From: Microbacterium excoecariae
GTDB taxonomy: Bacteria > Actinomycetota > Actinomycetes > Actinomycetales > Microbacteriaceae
Assembly: GCF_011326725.1 (NCBI RefSeq)
Contig: NZ_JAANCO010000002.1
Location: 186,001-250,000 of the forward strand
Direction of reading: 5' to 3'
DNA: 64,000 nucleotides
Both the position numbers and the translations under genes were made by a program. This document shows positions 1-9,771 of this stretch, piece after piece (position 1 is the first letter of the stretch; each line of letters starts with the position of its first letter). Below the pieces are notes generated by a model. That model searched no databases, was not told the DNA's origin, and was given only the letters and a program-made list of their open reading frames with translations.

Positions 1-518
1 CCGTGCACCGTGAACGGGAGGCTCCAGGATCCGCCGTCGTCGATGTCGATGCCCAGGTCGCGCAGCGCCTTGATCATGGCGCCCATGGGGCGGTGGAGCG
101 CGGTGGCGTCGGCGGTCATCCGCACGTCGCCCTCGGCGAGGCCGAGGAGCGGCGCGACGAAGCGCATGACCGTGCCGGCCTGGCCGCTGTCGACCTCGCA
201 CCCGCCGGTCAGTGCGCGCGGCGGCGTGACCTCGACGTCCTCGCCGAAGGGGCTGGATCCCGGAACCCGTTCGATCGTCACGCCGAGCGCGCGCAGCGCG
301 TCGCCCATGCGGTACGAATCGGCCGAGTGCAGCGGCGCCTCGATGCGGCTCGGGCCGTCGGCGAGGGCCGCGAGGATCAGCTCGCGGTTCGTCAGCGACT
401 TGGACCCGGGCACCGTGACGGTCGCGGCCAGGGGGCCGGGCGCCGTGGGCGCGTCGAATTGCCCGCGCGGCGCGTCGGCCGGGGCGGTGGACGTGGGGGA
501 ATACCCTCGCGTGGTCAT
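1..518 (-). CDS. aroA: 3-phosphoshikimate 1-carboxyvinyltransferase (EPSP synthase), N-terminal part
   Basis: Cytosolic shikimate-pathway enzyme that joins phosphoenolpyruvate to shikimate 3-phosphate. About 172 N-terminal residues are present and the gene runs off the left edge. After a ~25-residue variable leader the protein shows VPGSKSLTNRELILAAL (the substrate-binding loop with the conserved Lys), then HSADSYRMGDALRALG and DSGQAGTVMRFVAPLLG, all hallmarks of AroA. The start is the ATG at 518-516, chosen because the frame opens there. It is divergent from the SigR/RsrA-like pair; in mycobacteria aroA also lies near sigH, so the context is conserved. Family assignment is secure; nothing can be said about the missing C-terminal two thirds. 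Confidence 0.95.
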   Translation of the reverse strand, partial: MTTRGYSPTSTAPADAPRGQFDAPTAPGPLAATVTVPGSKSLTNRELILAALADGPSRIEAPLHSADSYRMGDALRALGVTIERVPGSSPFGEDVEVTPPRALTGGCEVDSGQAGTVMRFVAPLLGLAEGDVRMTADATALHRPMGAMIKALRDLGIDIDDGGSWSLPFTVH

Positions 519-635
519 CGCGTTCCACCCTAGTGAGGAAACGAGACGAGGTGACGGATGACCGCTTCGGCGTGTATCACGGCTGAACGGCCGCGAACAG
601 GGGATATCGCGGATCCCGGCGTACGCTGGGACGCC
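519..635. other. Divergent intergenic region between aroA and the sigma factor gene
   Basis: This 117-bp gap holds the start regions of two divergent genes. A TACGCT hexamer at 622-627 lies 8 nt before the sigma-factor ATG and matches the TANNNT box seen before many starts in this window. I did not find a convincing GGAAT/GTT pair of the kind recognised by SigR itself, so autoregulation cannot be claimed. Confidence 0.4.
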
Positions 636-1241
636 ATGGACGCCCCCGAGACGACCCCGGCCCCCGCGGACGCGCGTGCGCAGTTCGCGGACCAGGCGCT
701 GCCCTTCATGGACCAGCTCTACGGCGCGGCGATGCGGATGACCCGCAACCCGCAGGACGCGGCCGACCTCGTGCAGGACACGTTCGTCAAGGCCTACGCC
801 TCGTGGTCGCGCTTCGAACAGGGCACGAACCTCAAGGCGTGGCTCTACCGGATCCTCACGAACACCTATATCAACGGCTACCGCAAGAAGCAGCGGGAGC
901 CCTATCAGGGCGCGATCGACGACCTGGAGGATTGGCAGCTCGGCGGGGCGGAGTCCACCACCGCGACGAGCCGGCGATCCGCCGAGGCCGAGGCCATCGA
1001 TCACATGCCCGCGTCCGTCGTCAAGGACGCGCTGCAGGAGATTCCCGATGATTTCCGGATGGCGGTGTACCTCGCCGACGTCGAGGGCTTCGCCTACCAG
1101 GAGATCGCCGACATCATGAAAACCCCCATCGGCACGGTCATGAGCCGGCTGCACCGCGGCCGTCGGCTCCTGCGCGACAAGCTGAGGGACTACGCGGCCG
1201 AGCGAGGGATCACGGCCGCCCAGACAGGAGCGAAGAAGTGA
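636..1241 (+). CDS. sigR: ECF RNA polymerase sigma factor, SigR/SigH type
   Basis: Group 4 sigma factor of the redox/thiol-stress type. The 201-residue protein has region 2 ([20 protein letters not shown] near residues 31-50, then [21 protein letters not shown]) and region 4 ([20 protein letters not shown] followed by [15 protein letters not shown], about 146-180). The frame is open further upstream, but ATG 636 is preferred because the extra residues are unlike the family and a TACGCT box sits 8 nt upstream. The stop overlaps the GTG of the zinc anti-sigma gene by 4 nt, so the two are translationally coupled. By family knowledge it controls thiol-oxidative stress genes and is released by oxidation of RsrA; its targets here are not visible. 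Confidence 0.9.
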   Translation: MDAPETTPAPADARAQFADQALPFMDQLYGAAMRMTRNPQDAADLVQDTFVKAYASWSRFEQGTNLKAWLYRILTNTYINGYRKKQREPYQGAIDDLEDWQLGGAESTTATSRRSAEAEAIDHMPASVVKDALQEIPDDFRMAVYLADVEGFAYQEIADIMKTPIGTVMSRLHRGRRLLRDKLRDYAAERGITAAQTGAKK

Positions 1242-1492
1242 GCGACTGCGGCTGCGAGAAGGCCCGCGCGGACCTCGAAGCGTTCGTGCGCGGAGAGCTG
1301 GAGTGTTGCCGCACCCAGCACAGCGAGATCCGGGAGCACATCGAGAACTGCCCCGGCTGCCAGGACGAGGCGACCGTTCAGCGCACCCTGACGGTCGCGG
1401 TGCAGCGCGCGTGCATCGACGAGGCGGCACCGGAGGAGCTGAAGGCGCAGGTCATCGCGTCGCTCCTCGACGTGCAGTCGCGCCCTCACTGA
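1238..1492 (+). CDS. rsrA: Zinc-binding anti-sigma factor, RsrA/RshA type
   Basis: A small 84-residue cytosolic protein predicted to hold the preceding sigma factor inactive under reducing conditions. It carries the ZAS motif His-X3-Cys-X2-Cys (H34, C38, C41, sequence HIENCPGC) plus further cysteines at 4, 6, 23 and 24 that could form the redox switch known for Streptomyces RsrA. The GTG start overlaps the sigma-factor stop (GTGA), the arrangement expected of a coupled sigma/anti-sigma pair. Which cysteines form the trigger disulfide cannot be read from sequence alone. Confidence 0.9.
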   Translation: MSDCGCEKARADLEAFVRGELECCRTQHSEIREHIENCPGCQDEATVQRTLTVAVQRACIDEAAPEELKAQVIASLLDVQSRPH

Positions 1493-1521
1493 CGCGACGC
1501 GCGGGTGCGTATGGTGGTCGG

Positions 1522-2814
1522 GTGACCGCTCTCGACGCCCGCACCGTGCCCGCCGACCCGACCTCCCGCGACGCGCTCGCCGCGCGCGGCCTCGACTACC
1601 GGGTCGTGGAGGCCGACGACCTCGCCGACCACCTGCGCGCCGAGCACCGCGGGTTCCTCGGCGACGAGCCGACCGAGGCCGAGGTCGCCGATGACCTGCG
1701 CACCCACGCCGAGCGGCGCGTGATCGGCGTGTACGACGCGGCGAGCCCGCAGCCCTACCCCGTCGCGACCGAGTGCGCCTGGGTGACCCCGCTCAGCGTG
1801 CCGGGCGGCGAGATCGACATGTGGGCCATCAGCGGCGTGACCGTGGCCGCGACGCATCGGCGCCGCGGCATCGCGCGCGGCATGCTCGAGGGCGACCTCC
1901 GCGCCGCGAAGGACGCGGGGCTCGCGATCGCGGGGCTCACGGCGACCGAGGCGACCATCTACGGCCGCTACGGCTTCGCGCCCGCCGCGCCGGTCGCGCA
2001 CGTGAGCGTGGACGCCCGCCGCGCGGGGTGGGGGACAACGGATCCGGCCGCCAGCCTCGAGTTCGTCGAGCGCGCCGAGCTCGCCCGCGACCTCAGCGAG
2101 CTGCATGAGCGCACGCGCACCGCGCGCGCCGGGGACGTCGGCGCCTGGCCGCGCCGCTGGGAGCAGAAGGCGGGGCTCACGCCCGACGTCGACAAGCCCC
2201 GCCAGGTGCGCGGCGTGCGGGCGCTCGACGCGACGGGCGCGCTCGTCGGCGCCCTCGCCTTCCGCGTCGTCGAGACGGCGGAGTACCACAACCACACGCT
2301 CAGGATCGAGCACCTCGTGGCGGCGACCCCCGACGCCCACGCCGCGCTCTGGCGCTTCGCGCTGAGCTATGACCTCGTGGGCACCGTCGAGGCCCCGCTC
2401 CAGCCCGTCGACGACGCGCTCGGCTGGCTCGTGCGCGATCGCCGCGCCATCACGCGCCGCGTGCACGACCACGGCTGGCTCCGGATCCTCGACGTGCCCC
2501 GCGCGCTCGCCGCGCGCGAGCTGGTCGGCGCCTTCGGCGTGCGCCTGGCGGTGACGGATCCGCTGGGCCTCGCGGACGGCGCGTGGACCGTCGCGCGGCT
2601 CGGCGCGGAGGGGGCGCGGATCGAGCCCCTGGCCGAGGGGCAGACGGCGGAGGTCACGCTGGACGTCGGCGCGCTGTCGGCCGCGTACCTCGGCGGCGTC
2701 CGCCTCGAGACGCTGCAGGCCGCGGGGCACGTGACGGGCGACCCGGCGAAGATCCGCGCGCTCTCCGACGCGCTGTCCGCCAGGCGCGCACCGCACCTGT
2801 CGATCTGGTATTGA
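1522..2814 (+). CDS. GNAT-family N-acetyltransferase, Eis-like
   Basis: A 430-residue protein resembling Eis (enhanced intracellular survival) aminoglycoside/protein acetyltransferases: an N-terminal GNAT domain, a second GNAT-like region and a C-terminal SCP2-like domain. Supporting motifs are VTPLSVPGGEIDMWAISG, GVTVAATHRRRGIARGML (acetyl-CoA loop R-X2-G-I/L-A) and ATEATIYGRYGFAPA, whose Tyr corresponds to the general-acid Tyr of Eis. The chain ends in an aromatic residue, in keeping with the Eis C-terminal carboxylate acting as base. The GTG start at 1522 is chosen because TATGGT (1510-1515) lies 6 nt before it, a leaderless arrangement; the open frame upstream lies inside rsrA and is ignored. 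The substrate is unknown. Confidence 0.85.
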   Translation: MTALDARTVPADPTSRDALAARGLDYRVVEADDLADHLRAEHRGFLGDEPTEAEVADDLRTHAERRVIGVYDAASPQPYPVATECAWVTPLSVPGGEIDMWAISGVTVAATHRRRGIARGMLEGDLRAAKDAGLAIAGLTATEATIYGRYGFAPAAPVAHVSVDARRAGWGTTDPAASLEFVERAELARDLSELHERTRTARAGDVGAWPRRWEQKAGLTPDVDKPRQVRGVRALDATGALVGALAFRVVETAEYHNHTLRIEHLVAATPDAHAALWRFALSYDLVGTVEAPLQPVDDALGWLVRDRRAITRRVHDHGWLRILDVPRALAARELVGAFGVRLAVTDPLGLADGAWTVARLGAEGARIEPLAEGQTAEVTLDVGALSAAYLGGVRLETLQAAGHVTGDPAKIRALSDALSARRAPHLSIWY

Positions 2815-2822
2815 CTCTCCTC

Positions 2823-3383
2823 ATGGGTACCCTCTTGGCCGTCTGCGCCGTGCACCAGCTGCTCCCGGACTCCGGCACCGTCGGCACGACGGCGATCGAC
2901 AAGCGCCCCGTCGACGGCCCGGTCCGGGTCGGGCCGCTCGGCATCTACGGCGACATCCAGGCCGACCGGGTGCACCACGGCAGCGAGGAGCAGGCCGTCT
3001 ACGCCTACGCGCAGGAGGACGCCGAGTGGTGGGCGGAGGCGCTCGGCCGCGAGATCCCGTTCGGCACCCTGTTCGGCGAGAACCTCCGCACGCAGGGGAT
3101 GGACGTCTCGCGCGCCCTGGTCGGCGAAAGGTGGCGCATCGGATCCGTGCTCCTCGAGGCGACCCGGCCCCGTAACCCCTGCATGACGTTCGCGCGCCGC
3201 ATGGGCCTGGAGAAGGACGGCTGGGTGAAGCGCTTCGCCTCCGAGCGGCGCCTCGGCACGTATTTCCGCGTGCTCGAGAAGGGGCGCCTCGCGGCCGGCG
3301 ACGCGATCGAGCGCGTCTACGTTCCGACGGGGGCGCCCACGGCCCGCGACCTGCTGGGCGGGCCGGGGCGCTCCTCGGACTGA
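2823..3383 (+). CDS. MOSC domain protein, YiiM-like
   Basis: A 186-residue protein with a beta-strand MOSC domain, the family involved in moving sulfur or molybdenum-cofactor ligands. The YiiM-type signature is clear: GDIQADRVHHGSEEQAVYAY, DAEWWAEALGREIPFGTLFG, ENLRTQGMD, and RPRNPCMTFARRMG with the conserved Cys. YiiM proteins reduce N-hydroxylated compounds together with the molybdenum cofactor; that role is inferred from family only. The start at ATG 2823, 8 nt after the Eis-like stop, suggests co-transcription. Its stop is only 4 nt from the convergent CNNM gene stop, leaving no room for a terminator. Confidence 0.85.
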   Translation: MGTLLAVCAVHQLLPDSGTVGTTAIDKRPVDGPVRVGPLGIYGDIQADRVHHGSEEQAVYAYAQEDAEWWAEALGREIPFGTLFGENLRTQGMDVSRALVGERWRIGSVLLEATRPRNPCMTFARRMGLEKDGWVKRFASERRLGTYFRVLEKGRLAAGDAIERVYVPTGAPTARDLLGGPGRSSD

Positions 3384-3387
3384 GGCG

Positions 3388-4446
3388 TCAGCGCCGGCGC
3401 GAGCGCTCCGTCGCGTCGTGCACCTCGCCGATCAGCTCCTCGATCACGTCCTCGAGGAACAACACCGACACGGTGCGCCCCTCCGAGTCGCGCACGCGCG
3501 CGAGGTGCCGGCCCTGCTGGCGCATGAGCGCGAGCGCGTCCTCGAGGTCGGTCGAGGTGTGCACGGGCACGAGGTGGTGGATCCGCTTGGGCGGCACGGG
3601 CTCTGTGACCTTCGCGTCGGCTTCGGGACTCGCGGCGCGCAGGACGTCCTTGAGGTGCACGTACCCGACGGGCTCGCCGCCCGCATCCGCGATCACGTAG
3701 CGCGAGTACCCGTGGGTCTGCACGGCCTTCTCGATGTCGGCGGGCGTCGTGCCCTCCGGCAGCGTCACGATGCGCGAGAGCGGGACCGCGACGTCGCCCG
3801 CGGTCTTGTCCGTGAACTCGACCGCGGCGGCGATCGTGCCGGACGCGTCGTCCAGGACGCCCTCGCGGTGCGACTGGCTCACGATCGTCGCCACCTCGTC
3901 GAGCGTGAAGGTGGAGGCGGCCTCGTTCTTCGGCTCGACGCCCACGGCGCGCAGCGCCGCGTTGGCGATGCCGTTGAGCGCCCAGATCACGGGGCGGAAC
4001 ACCCGCGAGACCCACACGAGCGGCGGCGCGAGGATCAGCACGGCGCGGTCCGGGACCGAGAAGGCGAGGTTCTTCGCGACCATCTCGCCGAACACGACGT
4101 GGAGGTACGACACGAGCACGAGCGCGATGATGAAGGCGATCGTGCCGATCGCGGCCTCGGGGAGCCCCGTGAGGCCGAGGGGGCCCTCCAGCAGGTGGTG
4201 CAGCGCGGGCTCGGAGACGTTGAGGATCAGCAGCGAACAGATCGTGATGCCGAGCTGGCTCGTCGCGAGCATCGCCGTCGCGTGCTCCATCGCGTACAGC
4301 GCGGTCTTCGCGGCGCGCGACCCCTTCTCGGCGCGCGGCTCGATCTGGGAGCGCCGCGCGGAGATGACCGCGAACTCGGCGCCGACGAAGAACGCGTTGC
4401 CGATCAGCAGCACGACGAGCCAGGCGATTCCTGCCCAGTCACTCAT
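3388..4446 (-). CDS. CNNM/HlyC-CorC family membrane protein (second gene of a pair)
   Basis: A 352-residue integral membrane protein of the hemolysin C/CorC/CNNM family, whose members are linked to divalent-cation (Mg2+/Co2+) extrusion. The N-terminal DUF21 region carries four hydrophobic segments, including [20 protein letters not shown] and IAFIIALVLVSYLHVVFGEM, with the family motif GEMVAKNLA. A cytosolic CBS-domain pair follows (about 195-345, RIVTLPEGTTPADIEKAV through FLEDVIEELIGEV). The C-terminal CorC_HlyC domain of its neighbour is lacking here. The ATG overlaps the upstream gene's stop (ATGA), so the two are translationally coupled and may work as a heteromer. Transport activity is inferred from the family. 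Confidence 0.85.
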   Translation of the reverse strand: MSDWAGIAWLVVLLIGNAFFVGAEFAVISARRSQIEPRAEKGSRAAKTALYAMEHATAMLATSQLGITICSLLILNVSEPALHHLLEGPLGLTGLPEAAIGTIAFIIALVLVSYLHVVFGEMVAKNLAFSVPDRAVLILAPPLVWVSRVFRPVIWALNGIANAALRAVGVEPKNEAASTFTLDEVATIVSQSHREGVLDDASGTIAAAVEFTDKTAGDVAVPLSRIVTLPEGTTPADIEKAVQTHGYSRYVIADAGGEPVGYVHLKDVLRAASPEADAKVTEPVPPKRIHHLVPVHTSTDLEDALALMRQQGRHLARVRDSEGRTVSVLFLEDVIEELIGEVHDATERSRRR

Positions 4447-5780
4447 GTCAGGCTCCCCTCGCCGCGGGCGGGCTCTTCCGTCGCGAGCGGCGACGGGTCG
4501 GGCGTGAAGCGCACGCGATCGACGCGCCGGCCGTCCATGCGCTGCACGACGAGGGATCCGTCCTCCACCCTGACGGTGTCGCCGACGGCGGGGATCCGCT
4601 CGAGCGTGCTCATGATGAACCCGCCGATCGTGTCGTAGTCGTCCGACTCGGGCACCTCGACGCCCGCGCGCTCGCGCGCCTCGTCGGGACGAAGCTGCGC
4701 CGGGAGCGTGATGCCGTCGCGGTGGCGCACGACGCCGGCGCGGCGCCGGTCGTGCTCGTCGGCCACCTCGCCGACGATCTCCTCCACGAGGTCCTCGAGG
4801 GTCACGACGCCGGCCGTGCCGCCGTATTCGTCGACGACGATGGCCATCTGGTACCCGCTGCCGCGCAGGTCCGCGAGGAGCTGGTCGAGGTGGACCGTCT
4901 CGGGCACGCGCAGCGGCTCCGTGCGCAGCGCGCCGACGGGCACGTCCAGGCGACGCTCGCGCGGCACGCTCACGGCCGCCTTGACGTGCACGACGCCGAC
5001 GATGTCGTCGAGGTCGTCGTCGAAGACGGGGAAGCGCGAGTGGCCCGTCTCGCGCGCGAGGCGCACGACGTCGTCGGCGACCTCGCCCACGGCGACCGCG
5101 TGCATGCGGGGGCGCGGGGTCATGACGTCGGCGGCGGACAGGCGCGAGAACGTCAGTGTGCGATCGAGCAGCGTCGCGGTGTCCTTCTCGAGCACGCCGG
5201 CCGTGGCGGAGCGCCGCACGAGGCTGGAGAGCTCCTCGGCCGTGCGCGCGCCCGAGAGCTCCTCCTGGGGCTCGATGCCGATCGCGCGCAGGATGCCGTT
5301 CGCGCTGCCGTTCAGCGCCGATACCGCCGGGCGGAACACGGTCGTGAACGCGATCTGCAGCGGCGCGACCACCTTCGCGGTCGCGAGCGGGAGCGCGAGC
5401 GCGAAGTTCTTCGGGATGAGCTCGCCGAGGATCATCGACAGGATCGTCGCGACGGCCATTCCCACGACGGTCGCGATGGCCGACACGGCCGCCTCCGGGA
5501 GCCACTCCGCGAGCAACGGCTCGAGCAGCCGCGACATCGCGGGCTCCATCGTGTACCCCGTGAGGAGGGTCGTGAGGGTGATGCCGAGCTGCGCCGACGA
5601 GAGGTGCGTCGAGGTGTGACGCAGCGCCTGGATCGTGAGGGCCAGGCGGGTCTCTCCCCGGGCCTGGCGCGCCTCGAGATCCGCGCGATCGAGATTGACG
5701 AGAGAGAATTCGCTGGCGACGAAGACGCCGGTGCCGACGATGAGGACGAGGCCCACGCCCAGCATGATCCAATCCATCAC
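4443..5780 (-). CDS. CNNM/HlyC-CorC family membrane protein with CorC_HlyC domain
   Basis: A 445-residue three-part protein: DUF21 membrane region (about 1-190, with [13 protein letters not shown]), CBS pair (about 205-330, [10 protein letters not shown] through [20 protein letters not shown]) and a C-terminal CorC_HlyC domain (about 345-425, [20 protein letters not shown]). The motif [20 protein letters not shown] is diagnostic. Two starts are possible: GTG at 5780 or the ATG immediately after it at 5777; neither has a strong ribosome-binding site. It is the first gene of a two-gene operon with the shorter paralogue and is divergent from kgd. A role in divalent-cation homeostasis is inferred from family. 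Confidence 0.85.
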   Translation of the reverse strand: MMDWIMLGVGLVLIVGTGVFVASEFSLVNLDRADLEARQARGETRLALTIQALRHTSTHLSSAQLGITLTTLLTGYTMEPAMSRLLEPLLAEWLPEAAVSAIATVVGMAVATILSMILGELIPKNFALALPLATAKVVAPLQIAFTTVFRPAVSALNGSANGILRAIGIEPQEELSGARTAEELSSLVRRSATAGVLEKDTATLLDRTLTFSRLSAADVMTPRPRMHAVAVGEVADDVVRLARETGHSRFPVFDDDLDDIVGVVHVKAAVSVPRERRLDVPVGALRTEPLRVPETVHLDQLLADLRGSGYQMAIVVDEYGGTAGVVTLEDLVEEIVGEVADEHDRRRAGVVRHRDGITLPAQLRPDEARERAGVEVPESDDYDTIGGFIMSTLERIPAVGDTVRVEDGSLVVQRMDGRRVDRVRFTPDPSPLATEEPARGEGSLT

Positions 5781-6067
5781 GGCCGCAGGTCACCGCCCGA
5801 TCGATCGGGGGAGGGGGCGTCGTGGCGCGGATCTCGGGGCGCGGGTCGGCTACTGGGAGGGTCGTCCATGATGTCGTCATCTTAGTCCACCGCCCGGGTG
5901 CCTCCGCCCGGGAATCGGGCGGTCCCGGCGGATCCGGAACACCGGGATCCGGGAGGGATCCGAGGGGTATGGACCAGGGTGCGTGGGATAGGCTGGCGGG
6001 AGGGACGCACGCGTTAATCGCGGCGTGCGACGACCATCATTCTTCGATGAAAGTGGGCGATCTGACC
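5781..6067. promoter_or_regulatory. Divergent control region of the CNNM pair and kgd
   Basis: This is a 287-bp gap without a credible gene. A TAGGCT box at 5989-5994, preceded by TGGGA (extended -10 style), is the best candidate promoter for kgd and would give a leader of roughly 70 nt. No clear -35 hexamer was seen at 16-18 nt. Three GGATCC hexamers cluster within about 45 bp at 5930-5970, denser than elsewhere. Confidence 0.35.
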
Positions 6068-9000
6068 GTGTCGAGTCAGGTGACGGGTACCGGAACGTCG
6101 AGCGACGAGGAGTTCGGGGCCAATCAGTGGCTGATTAACGAGCTCTTTCGTCAGTACAAGGTGAACAAGGACACCGTCGACAGGGAGTGGTGGCCGGTGA
6201 TGGAGAGGCTCGCTGAGGAGCAGGGCGGCGCAGCCCCGGCATCGGCGGCCCCCGCCAAGCCGCAGCCGACCCCGGCGCCGAAGCCGCAGGCGGCCCCCGC
6301 CGCCCCGCCCGTCGCCAAGACGACGGCGAAGCCCGCGGCGGCCGCGCCGATCCCCGCGGAGCCCGAGGCGAAGAAGTCGGCGGGCGACGCAGAGCCGGCG
6401 GAGGACACGGTCACCGTCATGAAGGGCATGACGAAGACGCTGGCCAAGAACATGGACCAGTCGATCTCGGTGCCCACGGCGACGTCGGTGCGCACCGTGC
6501 CGGCGAAGCTGATGATCGACAACCGCATCGTCATCAACAACCACATGTCCCGCACCCGCGGCGGCAAGGTCTCGTTCACGCACATCATCGGCTGGGCGCT
6601 CATCCAGGCGCTCAAGGCCTTCCCGAGCCAGAACGTGTACTACGCCGAGATCGACGGCAAGCCGAGCGTCGTCGCCCCGGCGCACGTGAACCTCGGCATC
6701 GCGATCGACCTGCCGAAGCCCGACGGCACCCGCGCGCTCATGGTGCCGAGCATCAAGAACGCCGAGGCGCTGACCTTCAGCGAGTACCTCTCGGCCTACG
6801 AGGACCTCGTCAAGCGCGCGCGGGCGAACAAGCTCACCGCGAACGACTTCGCCGGGACGACCGTGTCGCTCACGAACCCGGGCGGCATCGGCACGGTCCA
6901 CTCCGTTCCGCGCCTCATGAAGGGCCAGGGCTGCATCATCGGCGCCGGCGCCCTCGACTACCCGGCCGAGTTCTCGGGCGCGAGCCAGAAGACGCTCAAC
7001 GAGCTCGCGATCGGCAAGACGATCACGCTCACCTCGACCTACGACCACCGCGTCATCCAGGGCGCCGGATCCGGCGAGTTCCTGAAGGTCGTGCACCAGC
7101 TCCTCATCGGCGGCAACGGCTTCTACGAGGACATCTTCGCGGCCCTCCGGATCCCCTACGCCCCGATCCGTTGGAACGCCGACGTCTCGGTCGACATCGC
7201 GGAGCGCGTCGACAAGACCGCCCGCGTACAGGAGCTCATCAACGCCTACCGCGTGCGCGGCCACCTCATGGCCGACATCGACCCGCTGGCCTACTCGCAG
7301 CGCGAGCACCACGACCTCGAGATCGAGTCGCACGGCCTGACCTTCTGGGACCTCGAGCGCGAGTTCGTCACGGGCGGCTTCGGGGGCAAGCGCCAGGCGA
7401 AGCTGCGCGACATCCTCGGCGTGCTGCGCGACACGTACTGCCGCACGACCGGCATCGAGTACATGCACATCGCCGACCACGAGCAGCGCGAGTGGTTCCA
7501 GGCCAAGCTCGAGCGGCCCTACGAGAAGCCCGACCACGACGAGCAGCTCCGGATCCTCGGCAAGCTCAACCAGGCCGAGGCGTTCGAGACCTTCCTGCAG
7601 ACGAAGTACGTCGGCCAGAAGCGCTTCTCCCTTGAGGGCGGCGAGTCGCTCATCCCGCTGCTCGACCGCGTTATCGACGGCGCGGCCTCGGCGGGCCTCG
7701 CTGGCGCGGCCGTCGCGATGGCGCACCGCGGTCGCCTCAACGTGCTGACGAACATCGCGGGCAAGACCTACGGCGACGTCTTCAGCGAGTTCGAGGGCGC
7801 CCTGCCCGGCAACAAGCGCGGATCCGGCGACGTGAAGTACCACATCGGCACGGAGGGCACCTTCACGGGCACCGACGGCAACGAGATCGACGTGTATCTC
7901 GCGGCCAACCCGTCGCACCTCGAGACGGTCGACGGCGTGCTCGAGGGCATCGTTCGCGCCAAGCAGGACCGGTACGAGAAGGGCACCTTCCCGTGGCTGC
8001 CGATCCTCGTGCACGGCGACGCGGCGTTCGCGGGCCAGGGCGTCGTCGTCGAGACGCTGCAGATGTCGAACCTCCGTGCCTACCGCACGGGCGGCACGGT
8101 CCACATCGTGGTGAACAACCAGGTGGGCTTCACGACGCTCCCGCAGGACGCCCGCACCTCGCGCTACGCGACCGACGTCGCCAAGACGATCGCGGCCCCC
8201 GTGCTGCACGTCAACGGGGACGACCCCGAGGCCGTCGTGCGCGCGGCGGAGCTCGCGTTCGAGTACCGCCAGACCTTCCAGCGCGACGTCGTCATCGACC
8301 TCGTCTGCTACCGCCGCCGCGGTCACAACGAGGGCGACGACCCGTCGATGACGCAGCCGCTGATGTACGGCCTGATCGAGGCGAAGCGCTCCGTGCGCCG
8401 GCTCTACACCGAGGCGCTCGTCGGGCGCGGCGACATCACCGAGGAGGAGTACGAGGCGGCCAAGGCCGACTTCCAGAACCGCCTCGAGGTCGCCTTCGCC
8501 GAGACGCACGCGGCCGAGACCGGCGCGATCCCCGTGGTCACGCCGGAGCAGATGCGCCCCGAGGTCGAGACGGAGCCCGAGGAGACGGGCGTCGGCGCCG
8601 GCGTCGTCGCGCAGATCGGCGACGCGCACAGCAACAAGCCCGAGGGCTTCACGGTGCACACGAAGCTCCAGCAGCTGCTGGACAAGCGCACGCAGATGAG
8701 CCGCGAGGGCAAGATCGACTGGGGCTTCGGCGAGCTGCTGGCCTTCGGGTCCCTCCTCCTCGAGGGCACGCCCGTGCGCCTCGTCGGCCAGGACTCGCGC
8801 CGCGGCACGTTCGTGCAGCGCCACGCCGTCTTCCACGACCGCGTCAATGGCCAGGAGTGGCTGCCGCTCGCGAACCTCGCCGAGGGCCAGGCGCGCTTCA
8901 GCGTGTACGACTCGCTCCTCAGCGAATACGCCGCGCTCGGCTTCGAGTACGGCTACTCGGTCGAGGACACCGAGGCGCTCGTGCTGTGGGAGGCGCAGTT

Positions 9001-9733
9001 CGGCGACTTCGTCAACGGCGCGCAGTCGATCATCGACGAGTTCATCTCCTCGGCCGACCAGAAGTGGGGCCAGGAATCGGGCGTCGTCCTCCTCCTGCCG
9101 CACGGCTACGAGGGCCAGGGCCCCGACCACTCGTCCGCGCGCATCGAGCGCTTCCTGCAGCTGTGCGGGCAGAACAACATGACGGTGGCGCGCCCCTCGA
9201 CGCCCGCGTCGTACTTCCACCTGCTGCGCCGCCACGCGTACTCGCGCCCGCGCCGCCCGCTCGTGGTCTTCACGCCCAAGGCGATGCTGCGCCTGCGCGG
9301 CGCGACGAGCGAGGTTGCCGACTTCGCAGACGGCGCGTTCCGCCCCGTGATCGACGACGAGCGCCCGATCGACAAGGCCGCCGTGACCCGCGTGCTCGTG
9401 CACGCGGGCAAGATCCACTGGGACCTCGCGGCCGAGGTGCAGAAGAAGGACGACCCGCAGGTCGCCCTTGTGCGCCTCGAGCAGTTCTACCCGGCGCCCG
9501 TCGAGGAGCTCACGCGCGTGCTCGGGGAGTACCCGAACGCCGAGGTCGTCTGGGTGCAGGATGAGCCGGAGAACCAGGGCGCCTGGCCGTTCATCCAGCA
9601 GTGGGTGCAACAGGCGGTCGGCCGGAGCTTCTCCGTCGTGTCGCGGCCGGCGGCGGCCGCGCCCTCGACCGGATCCTCCAAGGTCCACGCGGTCGAGCAC
9701 ACGGAGCTCATGCGCCGGGCCTTCGCCCGCTAA
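6068..9733 (+). CDS. kgd: Multifunctional 2-oxoglutarate dehydrogenase/decarboxylase with fused acyltransferase domain
   Basis: TCA-cycle enzyme converting 2-oxoglutarate towards succinyl-CoA. Like other actinobacterial Kgd/OdhA proteins it fuses an E2-like succinyltransferase domain to the thiamine-diphosphate E1. Order in the 1221 residues: short E1 N-terminal segment (FGANQWLINELFRQY), an Ala/Pro-rich linker (about 55-105), E2 catalytic domain ending in DHRVIQGAGSGEF with the active His at 327, then E1 (HRGRLNVLTNIAGK, GDAAFAGQGVVVETLQMSNL, NNQVGFTT). No lipoyl domain is present, so it must borrow lipoate from another E2, as known for the family. GTG 6068 (VSSQVTG) is preferred by similarity to family starts; an in-frame ATG at 6047 is the alternative. 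Confidence 0.96.
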   Translation: MSSQVTGTGTSSDEEFGANQWLINELFRQYKVNKDTVDREWWPVMERLAEEQGGAAPASAAPAKPQPTPAPKPQAAPAAPPVAKTTAKPAAAAPIPAEPEAKKSAGDAEPAEDTVTVMKGMTKTLAKNMDQSISVPTATSVRTVPAKLMIDNRIVINNHMSRTRGGKVSFTHIIGWALIQALKAFPSQNVYYAEIDGKPSVVAPAHVNLGIAIDLPKPDGTRALMVPSIKNAEALTFSEYLSAYEDLVKRARANKLTANDFAGTTVSLTNPGGIGTVHSVPRLMKGQGCIIGAGALDYPAEFSGASQKTLNELAIGKTITLTSTYDHRVIQGAGSGEFLKVVHQLLIGGNGFYEDIFAALRIPYAPIRWNADVSVDIAERVDKTARVQELINAYRVRGHLMADIDPLAYSQREHHDLEIESHGLTFWDLEREFVTGGFGGKRQAKLRDILGVLRDTYCRTTGIEYMHIADHEQREWFQAKLERPYEKPDHDEQLRILGKLNQAEAFETFLQTKYVGQKRFSLEGGESLIPLLDRVIDGAASAGLAGAAVAMAHRGRLNVLTNIAGKTYGDVFSEFEGALPGNKRGSGDVKYHIGTEGTFTGTDGNEIDVYLAANPSHLETVDGVLEGIVRAKQDRYEKGTFPWLPILVHGDAAFAGQGVVVETLQMSNLRAYRTGGTVHIVVNNQVGFTTLPQDARTSRYATDVAKTIAAPVLHVNGDDPEAVVRAAELAFEYRQTFQRDVVIDLVCYRRRGHNEGDDPSMTQPLMYGLIEAKRSVRRLYTEALVGRGDITEEEYEAAKADFQNRLEVAFAETHAAETGAIPVVTPEQMRPEVETEPEETGVGAGVVAQIGDAHSNKPEGFTVHTKLQQLLDKRTQMSREGKIDWGFGELLAFGSLLLEGTPVRLVGQDSRRGTFVQRHAVFHDRVNGQEWLPLANLAEGQARFSVYDSLLSEYAALGFEYGYSVEDTEALVLWEAQFGDFVNGAQSIIDEFISSADQKWGQESGVVLLLPHGYEGQGPDHSSARIERFLQLCGQNNMTVARPSTPASYFHLLRRHAYSRPRRPLVVFTPKAMLRLRGATSEVADFADGAFRPVIDDERPIDKAAVTRVLVHAGKIHWDLAAEVQKKDDPQVALVRLEQFYPAPVEELTRVLGEYPNAEVVWVQDEPENQGAWPFIQQWVQQAVGRSFSVVSRPAAAAPSTGSSKVHAVEHTELMRRAFAR

Positions 9734-9771
9734 CCGGATCCGGCGTCCGCCGCCCGGCACCCCGGCTACCT

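Noticed and set aside
3388..5880. One 830-codon gene covering both CNNM regions
   Set aside because: The upstream half is out of frame with the true first CNNM gene (4443-5780); two coupled genes with ATGA overlap explain the region better.
6014..9760. A 1248-codon open frame antisense to kgd
   Set aside because: It is a shadow of high-GC codon bias; composition is Arg/Val/Leu/Asp-rich without family motifs, while the plus strand is an intact Kgd.
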